A stretch of 64,000 nucleotides of DNA from NCBI GenBank assembly GCA_029962745.1, contig CM057154.1, positions 14,069,763 to 14,133,762 on the forward strand, given 5' to 3'. This document shows positions 11,837-23,837 of this stretch, piece by piece. Made by a program: the position numbers and the translations under genes. The notes under the pieces were generated by a model. The model was not told where the DNA came from. It was given only the letters and a program-made list of their open reading frames with translations, and searched no databases. The number at the start of each line of letters is the position of its first letter. Positions within the stretch are counted from its first letter, which is position 1. The stretch comes from Echinometra lucunter. Its lineage: Eukaryota; Echinodermata; Echinoidea; Camarodonta; Echinometridae.

Positions 11837-12844
11837 GCTTACTCGCACAAAGTTAGCTGTTTCTACTTCACAGAGAAAACGTGAGTACCACTGCAATTAT
11901 GATTAAATGTAAGAAATTTGACCATTTGTTTCAAAATAGTTGGCTATTCTTCTTAATCTACAATAATTTCTTTACAATTTGAAATAATTGCTAACAGCTG
12001 TTTCCGAAAGAGCTAGAAACATTGTACTCTCGAACTTACAGTTTGGTTTTCATCGTCATGAGCTAGATTGACCGCGGGTACCGTTCTCGCACCATGTACT
12101 CGAGGTAGCTCCCCGGGCTAATGCCGGGGGCCATCTATGATAATTCTGGTGTTCACGTTGACCGTTCTTGAACGGTTTTGATATTTAAGATTGTTCGAAT
12201 CAGAAGTTTGGCGTCCTTAAAAAATCAAATTCAGACCTAGATTAGACGACAGGATTTTTGTGGGTGAACACTCCGGCAGAATTTATTAGATTTTTACTAG
12301 ACCGCTAGTGTGTGTGGACTAGATCTAACGTTAGATCTAAATCAATAATGTTATTTGGACTCGCTGAACAGTGACACTGCATTGCAGACTGGAGAGCACA
12401 CAATGAACACACTGTATATACGTCGACGGCCCCGGTTGATTTTGCCAGTGTTTTTAACTCTTGTAAGCCTTTAACATTTGAAGTTGAAATAATTATTGAG
12501 TGACCATTACTTTAGCCTAGGTCTTACATTCATCAGTTTACAAGATCTAACGTTAACAGTTATCAGAAATTCTGTTAAAAAATCTAAAGTAGATCTGGAC
12601 ACATTTGTAGTCTACTTGGAAGTTGGATCAAGTTGACTCTGTTATTTATTTTCATTTATGCACATTACCATCTTGAAATCTTGAAATCTTGTTCAACCTC
12701 TCAGTCTCACCCCACCTCTTCTGAAGATAGAAAATGTTGCTGACTGCAGTTTGACGTAACTATCAAATATTTCATGGTAAATGTTGCAATCTGCTTGGTT
12801 GTAATAATGTTTTTGTTTTTGTTTTTGTTTTTTTGTTCCCACAG

Positions 12845-12951
12845 ATGGAAATATTGGAACTGGAAGGCTGGAAGAATTCGACTGATGAACATCACTACAT
12901 GTAATACATGTATAGGCCCCAGGTGAAGCAGAGAATCCTCTGAAGTGACAG
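12845..12951 (+). ncRNA. Exon-like noncoding block B, left copy
   Basis: 107 bp between TTGTTCCCACAG and CAG|GTAACA. It is identical base for base to the inverted copy at 21941-22047, while the adjoining introns differ. The longest frame is 19 codons. It holds CTGATGAAC and TCCTCTGAAG, also seen in related form in block C. Confidence 0.45.
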
Positions 12952-13782
12952 GTAACACAAATTTTCCAGAACACTTTTCTTTCTTATTCACATTATGATG
13001 ATTACAGTAATGAATTTGAGGGCATTCTGGTAGAGCGTAGACGGTAATTATTTAGGCTAACGATTCCGGTTGATGCTTTTGCCATTTTGTTGCTCTTGAA
13101 AACTCCAAACATTTGAAGTTGAAACAATTATTGAATGACCATTAGTCTATGTCTAACTGTTGAATCTACCTAAGAATGACCACATTCTTCAGTTGAAAAG
13201 TTGAGCTAAAACAATTAAACCTCTGGAAGTCTCTTAAAATCTTGAGTAGATCTAGATCTGGACAAACTGTCACTTAGCCCTCTCACCCTACCCCCTTCTG
13301 AACATACATGTAGACAGAAGATGCTACTGTGTGGATGCTATTCCATGTATTTGATTTATTCAATTTTATTCTTAGTTTTTGTAATCATTTTTATTTCATT
13401 TTTTTTGGGGGGAGGGGGGCTATTCAGACACATGTTTAATACATGTATGGTTTCTTTGTAGTCTGGTTAATGGCAGTTTACAATAGTCCTGTTCTGTTTT
13501 GGTGGCAGAACTAAAACATTTTATGGGGGTGGATTACAGGCATATTATGTAAATGTTTGTAACTCAATGGTAAGCTTTTCTATTTCTACATGAAGAAAAT
13601 CTAAAATTTTGGATGCACCATGAAAGGATAAGTAAAATTTGATAGAACTATAAATACTACATGTACATGTATATTTCAATTTAGTATCTCAGTCAGAAAT
13701 GCATTACAACTTGATACAGTGATATTGATTTTTAAATTTATTTTATTTTTATTATTTTTTGTTTGTTTGTTTGTTCACACAG

Positions 13783-13887
13783 TTAGATATTGGAAAGCTG
13801 GAAGAATTCTACTGATGAATGTCACAACATGTCCACTACATGTCACTTCAAGTCCAGGATGAAGCAGAAAATCCTGTAAAGTGACAG
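13783..13887 (+). ncRNA. Exon-like noncoding block C, left copy
   Basis: 105 bp between TTCACACAG and CAG|GTAACA. It is clearly a paralogue of block B (ATATTGGAAAGCTGGAAGAA..CTGATGAA..GAAGCAGAAAATCC..AAGTGACAG). Two differences from the inverted copy at 21014-21118. No open frame. Confidence 0.45.
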
Positions 13888-14422
13888 GTAACAACTAACA
13901 ACGAACTTTTCCAGCAGACTCGTAACACAAATTCATACCTCTAACTATATATTGTAAAGTATGTTTCATTGCACATGTAAATATTTTCCCTCTCCTATGT
14001 TCCTTCATAACGAAATTTGTCTGTGTTGATAAAACTTGACATATAGTATAGGGGAGACTTCACAGAAATCCTTTGTACAGGAGAGATACACCTAATGCAC
14101 ATCAATAGACAACATTTACTGCCAAATGTAGATAGTGTGTAAACAGGTCGGCACACTAATTTTTCATTCTATGGGTTCTGAATTGAAACTGAAAATTTTC
14201 AGTTGTTAATTTTAGTTATGAATGCAAATTTTTATCTAGATTTAAGCTCCCATGTGCCTTTCGCTATCGTGTAGATTAATGTAAATTTGTATCAGTGCTC
14301 CCCAATGTCAAAGCATTCATGTGTATGAAGGTTATCTCATTTAAACATAATTATGCAGTAGGTTATTTAGCTTATGTAGAGACCCTATTCAGTCATATTT
14401 TAAAAATTTCCTTTTAATGTAG

Positions 14423-14509
14423 TATGATGCCATAGCAGATGATTGATGCAGACTGGACTTGACAAATCCTGAGAGGAACTTACGAGATGTATGACTTGAA
14501 CATTTGAGA
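14423..14509 (+). ncRNA. Exon-like noncoding block D, left copy
   Basis: 87 bp between CTTTTAATGTAG and TGAGA|GTAAGT. One difference from the inverted copy at 20402-20488. No coding potential seen. Confidence 0.4.
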
Positions 14510-15036
14510 GTAAGTTTGCTGCTATAAGTAACCAATCCCCTTAACTATCATTGACCACATTAGGTGTAAGCAGTCTTAGATGTGATTTACTGTCATAGAT
14601 GATATTTTCTAGTTTACCAAAGTACTTTAATTGGTTTCATAGTGGTCTATAAAATAAATGTATTTAGGCCTAAATTTACTAGATTTCAGTAACATTACAT
14701 CATGCAGTGCATAATCTGACCCAATCAATGTTGTTTGTGACTCGAAGTCCCTTTCATTACCAAGTATTACTAAATTACCGTATGAGCATTAGTTTACTTC
14801 AGAAGTATTTTTCATTTTATATCTTGTCTGCATCATGTATGCTCCAGTTGGGCTATCAGAAACATGAAATTTTAAAATGTCTGTAGGACAAAATATGTGT
14901 AGCTGGATTTCTTCACTTGCACACTCCTACCTTGTGCATTTTAGTCCTTCTTGCAGGTGTCTAAATATTGTGTGACTAATCCTTATTAAATGCATCTGAT
15001 ATGTATTTATTATTTTGGGGGTTTTTTTCTCCACAG

Positions 15037-15300
15037 AGTTCTGGATTATAACTTTGGCTCATCCTTCCTGTCACCTAGACTACAGACTTGACGGTGACTG
15101 CAGATGACATCTCCTCCCTGATAATGCTTTCTTCAGATAGTAGCAAAGATTTTTTCAAAGAGACGATTTTGAGATATAATTTATCACTAAATGTCCCATT
15201 GAATATCACATTAAATGAAAGCTACAGAGTAAATATTTGGGGATTTCTTATTTTTTTAAATGATTAAAGTCAACTCATCTTGCATGAGTTATATGTGTAC
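15037..15300 (+). ncRNA. Putative last exon-like block E, left copy
   Basis: It follows a good acceptor (TTTTTTTCTCCACAG), conserved in the right copy at about 19.87 kb. No donor is obvious within 200 bp, and an ATTAAA-type signal lies near 15264. The 3' end is a guess. Confidence 0.3.
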
Positions 15301-18300
15301 ATAATTAAATGGACACAATGTCAACTGCCATCTCGAATTTAGAATTGAGAAGAAAGGCTTTTACTTTATATTTGCTTTATAGGAATCTAAATCAAAGAAT
15401 GTAGGAATTTATTAACCCCTAGACTTCTATGAAGATTGGCAAGATGCCTGCAAATGTTACACCGAGGTAACTTCAGTTTTGTATGTTTGAAGTTAAAATG
15501 TGTTGAATCATTAAATTATTATTCTAATTAAAAGTTTACTATCCGCAAATGACTGAATGGCCTATCTTTATTTTAGATCCCCTACATGCATTGAACACTG
15601 GAAGATTAACCGGTTTTTACAGCATTTTAAGAAATATTGTGTATTAAAATATTATCCCTTAAGAAAGTATGCTTATGGGGGGGGGGGGGGGGGGATACAC
15701 TGTACCTCCATGTGCAATGTGAAGGGTTGTTAAAGGTAAATAAGACCGTATGCAGGGATTTTTCCGGGGGGGGGGCAAGAATTTGTTCAGTTTTTAGGAA
15801 ATGTGCAAGCGAGGGAACAAAGTGACCGAGTGGGAGCTTTTGCATTTTTAGAATTGAAATAGAATGATCTGGGTGTAATTTAGGGCATCCCCCCAAAAAA
15901 AGGAAAAATAAGAAAAAAAAAGGGGGTTGAATTTTTTGGGGGGTGGGGGAGGTGGGACGGCCCCCTTTTTGCGTACAGCCATGAAGGTAAACCGAAAGTG
16001 TGAAGGCTTGAGAAGGTGAAAAGATAGAAGTGATGTGTCAAATTTAAATTGCTCTAGCAAAGCTACAAGAGAAAGAAAGTGAACAACTGTGCCGAGTAAA
16101 AAAAGAGTGGATATCTGGAAAAGAAGTATTTTTGATAGTAAAATCTGTGAATGGGCTAGTTGAGACTGAAGGGTATGAGAGCAGAAATGGAATTAGTAAA
16201 ATGTACAGCAAATGGGGCAATATGTGTGATCATTATTTCTTTAGTTCTATATTTTTCCCCTTTCTCTTCTACTTGATTATTATCATCATCAGATCAGTTC
16301 CCCCTCTATTCCCTCTTCTTGGAGCTCTCTTTCCCCTTCTCTCCACAATCAGAGTACCTTCATAATCTCTTCCCACCTCCCAGATTAGCTGGTGAAGGGA
16401 GTATTACAAAAGAGAGTGAACAAAAAAAAAAAAATAAATAAATAAATAAATAAATGAATGCTTGGATTTGATAATGAATGAAAGTGAATTTTAAAATCAT
16501 ATCTGTGGTCACAAAGACTAAAGTACAGTTAGAAAAATATTATAACAGATAGGTTATTCATTTGAGGGTTCAGACAAAAAATAAAGAAATAAATGGATGT
16601 TTGGATGTGATAATGAATGAAAGTGAATTTTGACATTAAATATGTGTACACAAAGACTGAAGTACAGTTAGAAAGAAATTATAACAGATAGGTAATTCAT
16701 TTTAGGGTTCAGACCTTCATGGAGAAAATGTGTTTTTTTTTAAAGAAGGATCCAACCAACTATTGTAGAGGCCACCAGTTAAACAAAAAAAGAAATCATC
16801 GACTACAAGATATAATAGTTTAATACAGATATTGGGTGCCCAGTCACGTAAACAAGAAAGAAGAATGATAGATCGGAGGCTCCGCCCCCGTACTATTATC
16901 ATTTTTGTGATCGATAACCAGTTTAAGTGCGTTGACTGGCGCATCAGAATGGTCGAAGTTGATTTGCTACATTCCTTGCGTGGGCAGCGCGCAATGTGTG
17001 AATAAAATTACAATAAATACATATATTATGCGATTTGACCTTTCCTCTCGCGCTGATGTCTGCATTGTTTCGCATCGCGTACTATTTGTCATGTGGATAC
17101 GCTGTGTGAAGGGGAGCATCTCACAAAATGCATAATTCATGACAGCTCATGAATTATTTAGAAGGGCTTATTTCGGCTTCTAATGGACGAAAGGTAATGG
17201 CGGAGCTTAGGGGGCTTGGTGTTAATATTAATGAGCCATACGTCATCGGCCGGCCGAACGAGATTTCCAAGCTCATGAATAATGAATCTGCCGGATCCAC
17301 GCCAATAGGTCTCAACCAAGCCCCCTAAGCTCCGCCATTACCTTTCGTCCATTAGAAGCCGAAATAAGCCCTTCTAAATAATTCATGAGCTGTCATGAAT
17401 TATGCATTTTGTGAGATGCTCCCCTTCACACAGCGTACCCACATGACAAATAGTACGCGATGCGAAACAATGCAGACATCAGCGCGAGAGGAAAGGTCAA
17501 ATCGCATAACATATGTATTTATTGTAATTTTATTCACACATTGCGCGCTGCCCGCGCAAGGGACGTAGCAAATCAACTTCGACCATTCTGATGCGCCAGT
17601 CAACGCACTTAAACTGGTTATCGATCACAAAAATGATAATAGTACGGGGGGACGGAGCCTCCGATCTATCATTCTTCTTTCTTGTTTACGTGACTGGGTA
17701 CCCAATATCTGTATTAAACTATTATATCTTGTAGTCGATGATTTCTTTTTTTGTTTAACTGGTGGCCTCTACAATAGTTGGTTGGATCCTTCTTTAAAAA
17801 AAACCTATTTTCTCCATGAAGGTCTGAACCCTCAAACGAATTACCTATATGTTATAATTTCTTTCTAACTGTACTTCAGTCTTTGTGTCCACAGATATGA
17901 TTTTAAAATTCACTTTCATTCATTATCAAACACATTCATCCATTCATTTATTGATTGATTTAATCTTTTGTTCACTCTCTTTTGTAATACTCCTTTCACC
18001 AGCTAATCTGGGAGGTGGGAAGAGATTATGAAGGTACTCTGATTGTGGAGAGAAGGGGAAAGAGAGTTCCAAGAAGAAGGAATAGAGGGGGAAACTGATC
18101 TGATGATGATAATAATCAAGTAGAAGAGAAAGGGGGAAATATAGCACTAAAGAAATAATGATCACACATATTGCCCCATTTGCTGTACATTTTACTAATT
18201 CCATTTCTGCTCTCATACCCTTCAGTCTCAACTAGCTCATTCATAGATTTTACTATCAAAAATACTTCTTTTCTAGATATCCACTCTTTTTTACTCGGCA

Positions 18301-19127
18301 CAGTTGTTCACTTTCTTTCTCTTGTAGCTTTGCTAGTGCAATTTAAATTTGACACATCACTTCTATCTTTTCACCTTAATTCTCAAGCCTTCACACTTTC
18401 GGTTTACCTTCACCCCCAAAGAAAATTCAAACCCCTTTTTTTTTCTTATTTTTCCTTTGGGGGGGGGGATGCCCTAAATTACACCCAGATCATTCTATTT
18501 CAATTCTAAAAGTGCAAAAGGTAAAGATGTAAAAAGATTAAAAAGAGGTAAAAATGTCAGGGGTGCACGTTCTGCGTAAGAAATGTTACGTGGGATGATT
18601 TCCATTGTTTTCTTTGAGATTAATGGGAAATAAGTTCCACAGAGTGGAAAGAAAATATTCACGTTTGATGTTTTGCATATGCTAACACAATTAACTAATT
18701 AAGTACAGGTAATTCTTTTGAAAAGATGTAAATTCCGCAGCGTATCCGATGAGCGACTATACAAATATCAATTAGTTCCATTCGATTGCTTCCTATTCCA
18801 CGTATTAGGAAATTCAGGCATTTGTTCACATACACCACGCTTTATATACGAAGAGGAATGTGCACATTTATAATCGTGGCTCATGTGAAATGAATGTTGT
18901 CAGCTACTAATGTTACAAGTCAAAGTTTTTCCCACCATCGTTTTTACAATGTTCATTAACGTACAATTTTTAACTGTACAGGTATGCTTAATCCCCCCCC
19001 CCCAATCATACATGTACTTAGTTTTTTTCCCTACATAATCAGTAATGTAGAAATGATGAAAGATTGAACAAAATAAGCAGATATCTCACGTGCCCCTTCC
19101 TTTCTATAATTCAATATCTGTACCTGT

Positions 19128-19325
19128 AACATGTTTTCTTCAACATTTTCTAATCTGACATACCTCTGACTTTTTACCTCTGTCATATTCAAATCTGAGA
19201 TTTTTACCTCTTGCATGTTCACCTCTGAAATTTTTACCTCTGGCATTTCACCCTGGCATTTTACCTCTGACATTTTTACCTCGGACATTGTTACCTCTGA
19301 CATTTTTACCTCGGACATTTTTACC
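19128..19325. repeat. Minisatellite of ~15-16 bp (TTTTTACCTCTGACA)
   Basis: About ten imperfect units of TTTTTACCTCTGACAT type. Read on the minus strand they give repeated MSEVK, an artefact of the unit. It lies in the segment unique to the right element copy. Confidence 0.8.
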
Positions 19326-20401
19326 TGGCACCAAAATAAAGATAGACCATTCAGTCATTTGCGGATAGTAAACTTTTAATTAGAATAATAATTTAATGAT
19401 TCAACACATTTTAACTTCAAACATACAAAACTGAAGTTACCTCGATGTAACATTTGCAGGCATCCTACCAATCTTCATAGAAGTCTAGGGGTTAATGAAT
19501 TCCTACATTCTTTGATTTAGATTCCTATAAAGCAAATATAAAGTAAAAGCCTTTCTTCTCAATTCTAAATTTGAGATGGCAGTTGACATTGTATCCATTT
19601 AATTATGTACACATATAACTCTTGAAAGATTAGTTGACTTTAATCATTCAAAAAAATAAGAAATCCCCAAATATTTACTCTGTAGCTTTAATTTAGTGTG
19701 ATATTCAATGGGACATTTAGTGATAAATTATATCTCAAAATCATCTCTTTGAAAAATCTTTGCTACTATCTGAAGAAAGCATTATCAGGGAGTAGATGTC
19801 ATCTGCAGTCACCGTCAAGGCTGTAGTCTAAGTGACAGGAAGGATGAGCCAAAGTCATAATCCAGAACTCTGTGGAGAAAAAAACCCCCACAAAAATGAT
19901 AAATATATGTCAGATGCATTTAATAAGGATTAGTCACACAATATTTAGACACATGCAAGAAGGACTAAAATGCACAAAGTAGGAGTGTGCAAGTGAAGAA
20001 ATCCAGCTATACATATTTTGTCTTACAGACATTTTAAAATTTAATTTTTCTGATCGCCCAACTGGAGCATACATGATGCAGACAAGATATAAAATGAAAA
20101 ATACTTCTGAAGTAAACTAATGCTCATACGGTAATTTAGTAATACTTGGTAATGAAAGGGACTTCGAGTCACAAACAACATTGGGTGGGTCAGATTATGC
20201 ACTGCATGATGTAATGTTACTGAAATCTAGTAAATGTAGGCCTAAATACATTTATTTTATAGACCACTCTATGAAACCAATTAAAGAACTTTGGTAAACT
20301 AGAAAATATCATCTATGACAGTAAATCACATCTAAGACTGCTTACACCTAATGTGGTCAATGATAGTTAAAGGGATTGGTTACTTATAGCAGCAAACTTA
20401 C

Positions 20402-20488
20402 TCTCAAATGTTCAAGTCACACATCTCGTAAGTTCCTCTCAGGATTTGTCAAGTCCAGTCTGCATCAATCATCTGCTATGGCATCATA
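20402..20488 (-). ncRNA. Exon-like noncoding block D, right copy
   Basis: Reverse-complement counterpart of 14423-14509, with both splice dinucleotides retained. Confidence 0.4.
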
Positions 20489-21013
20489 CTACATTAAAAG
20501 GAATTTTTTAAAATATGACTGAATAGGGTCTCTACATAGCTAAATAACCTACTGCATAATTATGTTTAAATGAAATAACCTTCATACACGTGAATGCTTT
20601 GAAATTGGGGAGCACTGATACAAATTTACATTAATCTACACGATAGCGAAAGGCACATGGGAACTCAAATCTAGATAAAAATTTGCATTCATAACTAAAA
20701 TTAACAACTGAAATTTTTTCAGTTTCAATTCAGAACCCATACAATGAAAAATCAGTGTGCCGACCTGTTTACAGTACACACTATCTACATTTGGCAGTAA
20801 ATGTTGTCTATTGATGTGCATTAGGTGTCCCTCTCCTGTACAAAGGATTTCTGTGAAGTCTCCCCTAGGTCAAGTTTTGTCAACACAGACAAATTTTGTT
20901 ATGGAGGAACATGGGAGAGGGAAAATATTTACACGTGCAATGAAACATACTTTACAATATATAGTTAGAGGTATGAATTTGTGTTACGAGTCTCCTTAGT
21001 TGTTAGTTGTTAC

Positions 21014-21118
21014 CTGTCACTTTACAGGATTTTCTGCTTCATCCTGGACTTGAAGTGATATGTAGTGGACATGTTGTGACATTCATCAGTATAATTCTTC
21101 CAGCTTTCCAATATCTAA
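21014..21118 (-). ncRNA. Exon-like noncoding block C, right copy
   Basis: Reverse-complement counterpart of 13783-13887, same length, splice sites retained. Confidence 0.45.
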
Positions 21119-21940
21119 CTGTGTGAACAAAAAAAAAAAAAATGAAATAATAAAAATAAAATAAATTTAAAAATCAATATCACTGTACCAAGTTGTAATG
21201 CATTTCTGACTGAGATACTAAATTGAAATATACATGTAGTATTTATAGTTCTATCAAATTTTACTTATCCTTTCATAGTGCACCCAAGATTTTAGATTTT
21301 CTTCATGTAGAAATAGAAAAGCTTACCATTGACTTACAAACATTTACATAATATGCCTGTAATCCACCCCCATAAAATGTTTTAGTTCTGCTACCAAAAT
21401 AGAACAGGACTATTGTAAACTGCCATTAACCAGACTACAAAGAAACCATACATGTATTAAACAAGTGTCTGAATAGCCCCCCCCCCCCTAAATGAAATAA
21501 TAAAAATGATTACAAAAACTAAGAATAAAACTGAATAAATCATATACATGGAATAGCATCCACACAGTAGCATATTCTGTCTACATGTATGTTCAGAAGG
21601 AAGGGGGTAGGGTGAGAGGGCTAAGTGACAGTTTGTCCAGATCTAGATCTACTCAAGATTTTAAGAGACTTCCAGAAGTTTAACTGTTTTAGCTCAACTT
21701 TTCAAGTGAAGAATGTGGTCATTCTTAGGTAGATTCAACAGTTAGACATAGACTAATGGTCATTCAATAATTGTTTCAACTTCAAATGTTTGGAGTTTTC
21801 AAGAGCAACAAAATGGCAAAAGCATCAACCGGAATCGTTAGCCTAAATAATTACCGTCTACGCTCTACCAGAATGCCCTCAAATTCATAATCATCATAAT
21901 GTGAATAAGAAAGAAAAGTGTTCTGGAAAATTTGTGTTAC

Positions 21941-22047
21941 CTGTCACTTCAGAGGATTCTCTGCTTCACCTGGGGCCTATACATGTATTACATGTAGTGA
22001 TGTTCATCAGTCGAATTCTTCCAGCCTTCCAGTTCCAATATTTCCAT
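21941..22047 (-). ncRNA. Exon-like noncoding block B, right copy
   Basis: Identical reverse complement of 12845-12951 with splice sites retained. ORFs reading through it (21901-22194 and the mirrored ones near 12.7-13.0 kb) are incidental. Confidence 0.45.
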
Positions 22048-23000
22048 CTGTGGGAACAAAAAAACAAAAAAACAAAACATTATTACAACAAAGCAGATTG
22101 CAACATTTTCCATGTAATATTTGATAATTACTTCAAACTGCAGTCAGCAACATTTTCTATCTTCAGAAGAGGTGGGGTGAGACTGAGAGGTTGAACAAGA
22201 TTTCAAGATTTCAAGATGGTAATGTGCATAAATGAAAATAAATAACAGAGTCAACTTGATCCAACTTCCAAGTAGGGGTCTAGACAGGTCTAGATTCTAT
22301 AGACTATACAAGTGTGTCCAGATCTACTTTAGATTTTTTAAACAGAATTTCTGATAACTGTTAAAGTTAGATCTTGTAAACTGATGAATGTGGATAGTAG
22401 ACCTAGACTAAAGTAACGCTCACTCAATAATTATTTCAACTTCAAATGTTAAAGGCTTACAAGGCTTACAAACACTTTCAAAATCAACCGGGGCCGTCGA
22501 CGTATACAGTGTGTTCATTGTGTGCTCTCCAGTCTGCAGTTAATACAGTGTCACTGTTCAGCGAGTCCAAATAACATTAACATTATTGATTTAGATCTAA
22601 CGTTAGATCTAGCCTACACACACTAGCGGTCTAGTAATAATCTAATAAATTCTGCCGGAGTGTTCACTCACAAAAATCCTGTTGTTTAATCTAGGTCTGA
22701 ATTTGATTTTTCATGACGCCAAACTTCTGATTTGAACAATCTTAAATATCAAAACCGTTCAAGAACGGTCAACGTGAACACCAGAATTATCATAGATGGC
22801 CCCCGGCATTAGCCCGGGGGAGCTACCTCGAGTACATGGTGCGAGAACGGTACCCGCGGTCAATCTAGCTCATGACGATGAAAACCAAACTGTAAGTTCG
22901 AGAGTACACTGTTTCTAGCTCTTTCGGAAACAGCTGTTGGCAATTATTTCAAATTGTAAAGAAATTATTGTAGATTAAGAAGAATAGCCAACTATTTTGA

Positions 23001-23500
23001 NNNNNNNNNNNNNNNNNNNNNNNNNNNNNNNNNNNNNNNNNNNNNNNNNNNNNNNNNNNNNNNNNNNNNNNNNNNNNNNNNNNNNNNNNNNNNNNNNNNN
23101 NNNNNNNNNNNNNNNNNNNNNNNNNNNNNNNNNNNNNNNNNNNNNNNNNNNNNNNNNNNNNNNNNNNNNNNNNNNNNNNNNNNNNNNNNNNNNNNNNNNN
23201 NNNNNNNNNNNNNNNNNNNNNNNNNNNNNNNNNNNNNNNNNNNNNNNNNNNNNNNNNNNNNNNNNNNNNNNNNNNNNNNNNNNNNNNNNNNNNNNNNNNN
23301 NNNNNNNNNNNNNNNNNNNNNNNNNNNNNNNNNNNNNNNNNNNNNNNNNNNNNNNNNNNNNNNNNNNNNNNNNNNNNNNNNNNNNNNNNNNNNNNNNNNN
23401 NNNNNNNNNNNNNNNNNNNNNNNNNNNNNNNNNNNNNNNNNNNNNNNNNNNNNNNNNNNNNNNNNNNNNNNNNNNNNNNNNNNNNNNNNNNNNNNNNNNN
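23001..23500. other. Assembly gap (exactly 500 N)
   Basis: A run of exactly 500 N, the same length as the second gap, so probably a placeholder of unknown true size. It cuts off the outer end of the right inverted element copy; about 350 bp of that copy should lie here, judging by the left copy. Confidence 0.95.
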
Positions 23501-23837
23501 TGCTTAATGTCACTAGAACGATGTCATAGATAGATTTGTAGATGAATGATCGAAACATTTTTACTTTCTTGCTGTGCATTACATCGCATGATATACATGT
23601 AGGCATGCACAGTAGAGTTAATCTGCTCTAGGAGGACATAACTGCTCAGTAAACTTGGCAAATTCTCTGTCACATTGGATAACTACGAGCGGCCAATGGG
23701 ACATTTTGCAACCTTGGTGTGCATTGAACAGAATTAATGTAATTGTGGAGAAAAAACACCATATCTTGGCATTACTGAGGATACGTTCAAAGGGTACCCT
23801 CAAGTTTCATATCCTCTCTTGGCAGGGCCCTGCTGAA

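Larger units (their letters stand above)
11580..17218 (+). mobile_element. 5.6-kb hAT-like element carrying exon-like blocks, left copy
   Basis: GTGTTAAT stands at 11572-11579 and 17219-17226, an 8-bp target-site duplication inside the foldback element's end. The right end, inverted, reads CAAGCCCCCTAAGCTCCGCC then CTTTCGTCCATTAGAAGCCG. The same TIR lies at about 11647-11708 on the left (AAGCCCCGCC..CTTTCGTCCATTAGAAGC), about 67 bp inside the left boundary, so the left end may carry extra sequence. No transposase. The interior holds the splice-site-bounded blocks listed below. The left copy has two tandem copies of a ~135-bp segment at 16.44-16.71 kb where the right copy has one. Confidence 0.75.
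2758..17307. mobile_element. Large foldback-type element with satellite-bearing inverted arms
   Basis: The left end (TATTGGCGTGGATCCGGCAG at 2758) is repeated in inverse orientation at the right end, finishing at 17307. The following ~300 bp of the left arm (to 3070) matches the inverse of 17219-17307 plus 11339-11579 with very few differences. The right arm is split by the 11.58-17.22 kb insertion. Both arms lead into arrays of the same 203-bp satellite in opposite orientation. Without the large insertion it is about 8.9 kb. The layout resembles foldback elements, including the TU elements described in sea urchin, but the repeat unit is far longer. No transposase was seen. It may be a nonautonomous element or a composite. 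Confidence 0.75.
17317..23000 (-). mobile_element. Same 5.6-kb element, inverted right copy (truncated by gap)
   Basis: It starts CAAGCCCCCTAAGCTCCGCC and follows the left copy in reverse complement to the N gap, where it matches about 11.93 kb. Similarity is high throughout. The main difference is at 18.52-19.34 kb, about 820 bp not in the left copy; 15.58-15.85 kb is the corresponding unmatched left segment. Its 8-bp duplication cannot be tested because the outer end is in the gap. Confidence 0.8.

Noticed and set aside
16932..17603. 67-codon ORF present in both inverted copies (16932-17135 and 17400-17603)
   Set aside because: Same because the DNA is the same. The differences include amino-acid-changing ones, there is no domain, and it sits in the element's end region. 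Kept in mind only as a possible small ORF.
19031..19318. MSEVK-repeat protein on the minus strand
   Set aside because: Pure translation of a 15-bp minisatellite with no other coding sign.
22992..23606. 204-codon minus and 178-codon plus ORFs
   Set aside because: Almost wholly N; they exist only because the gap has no stops.
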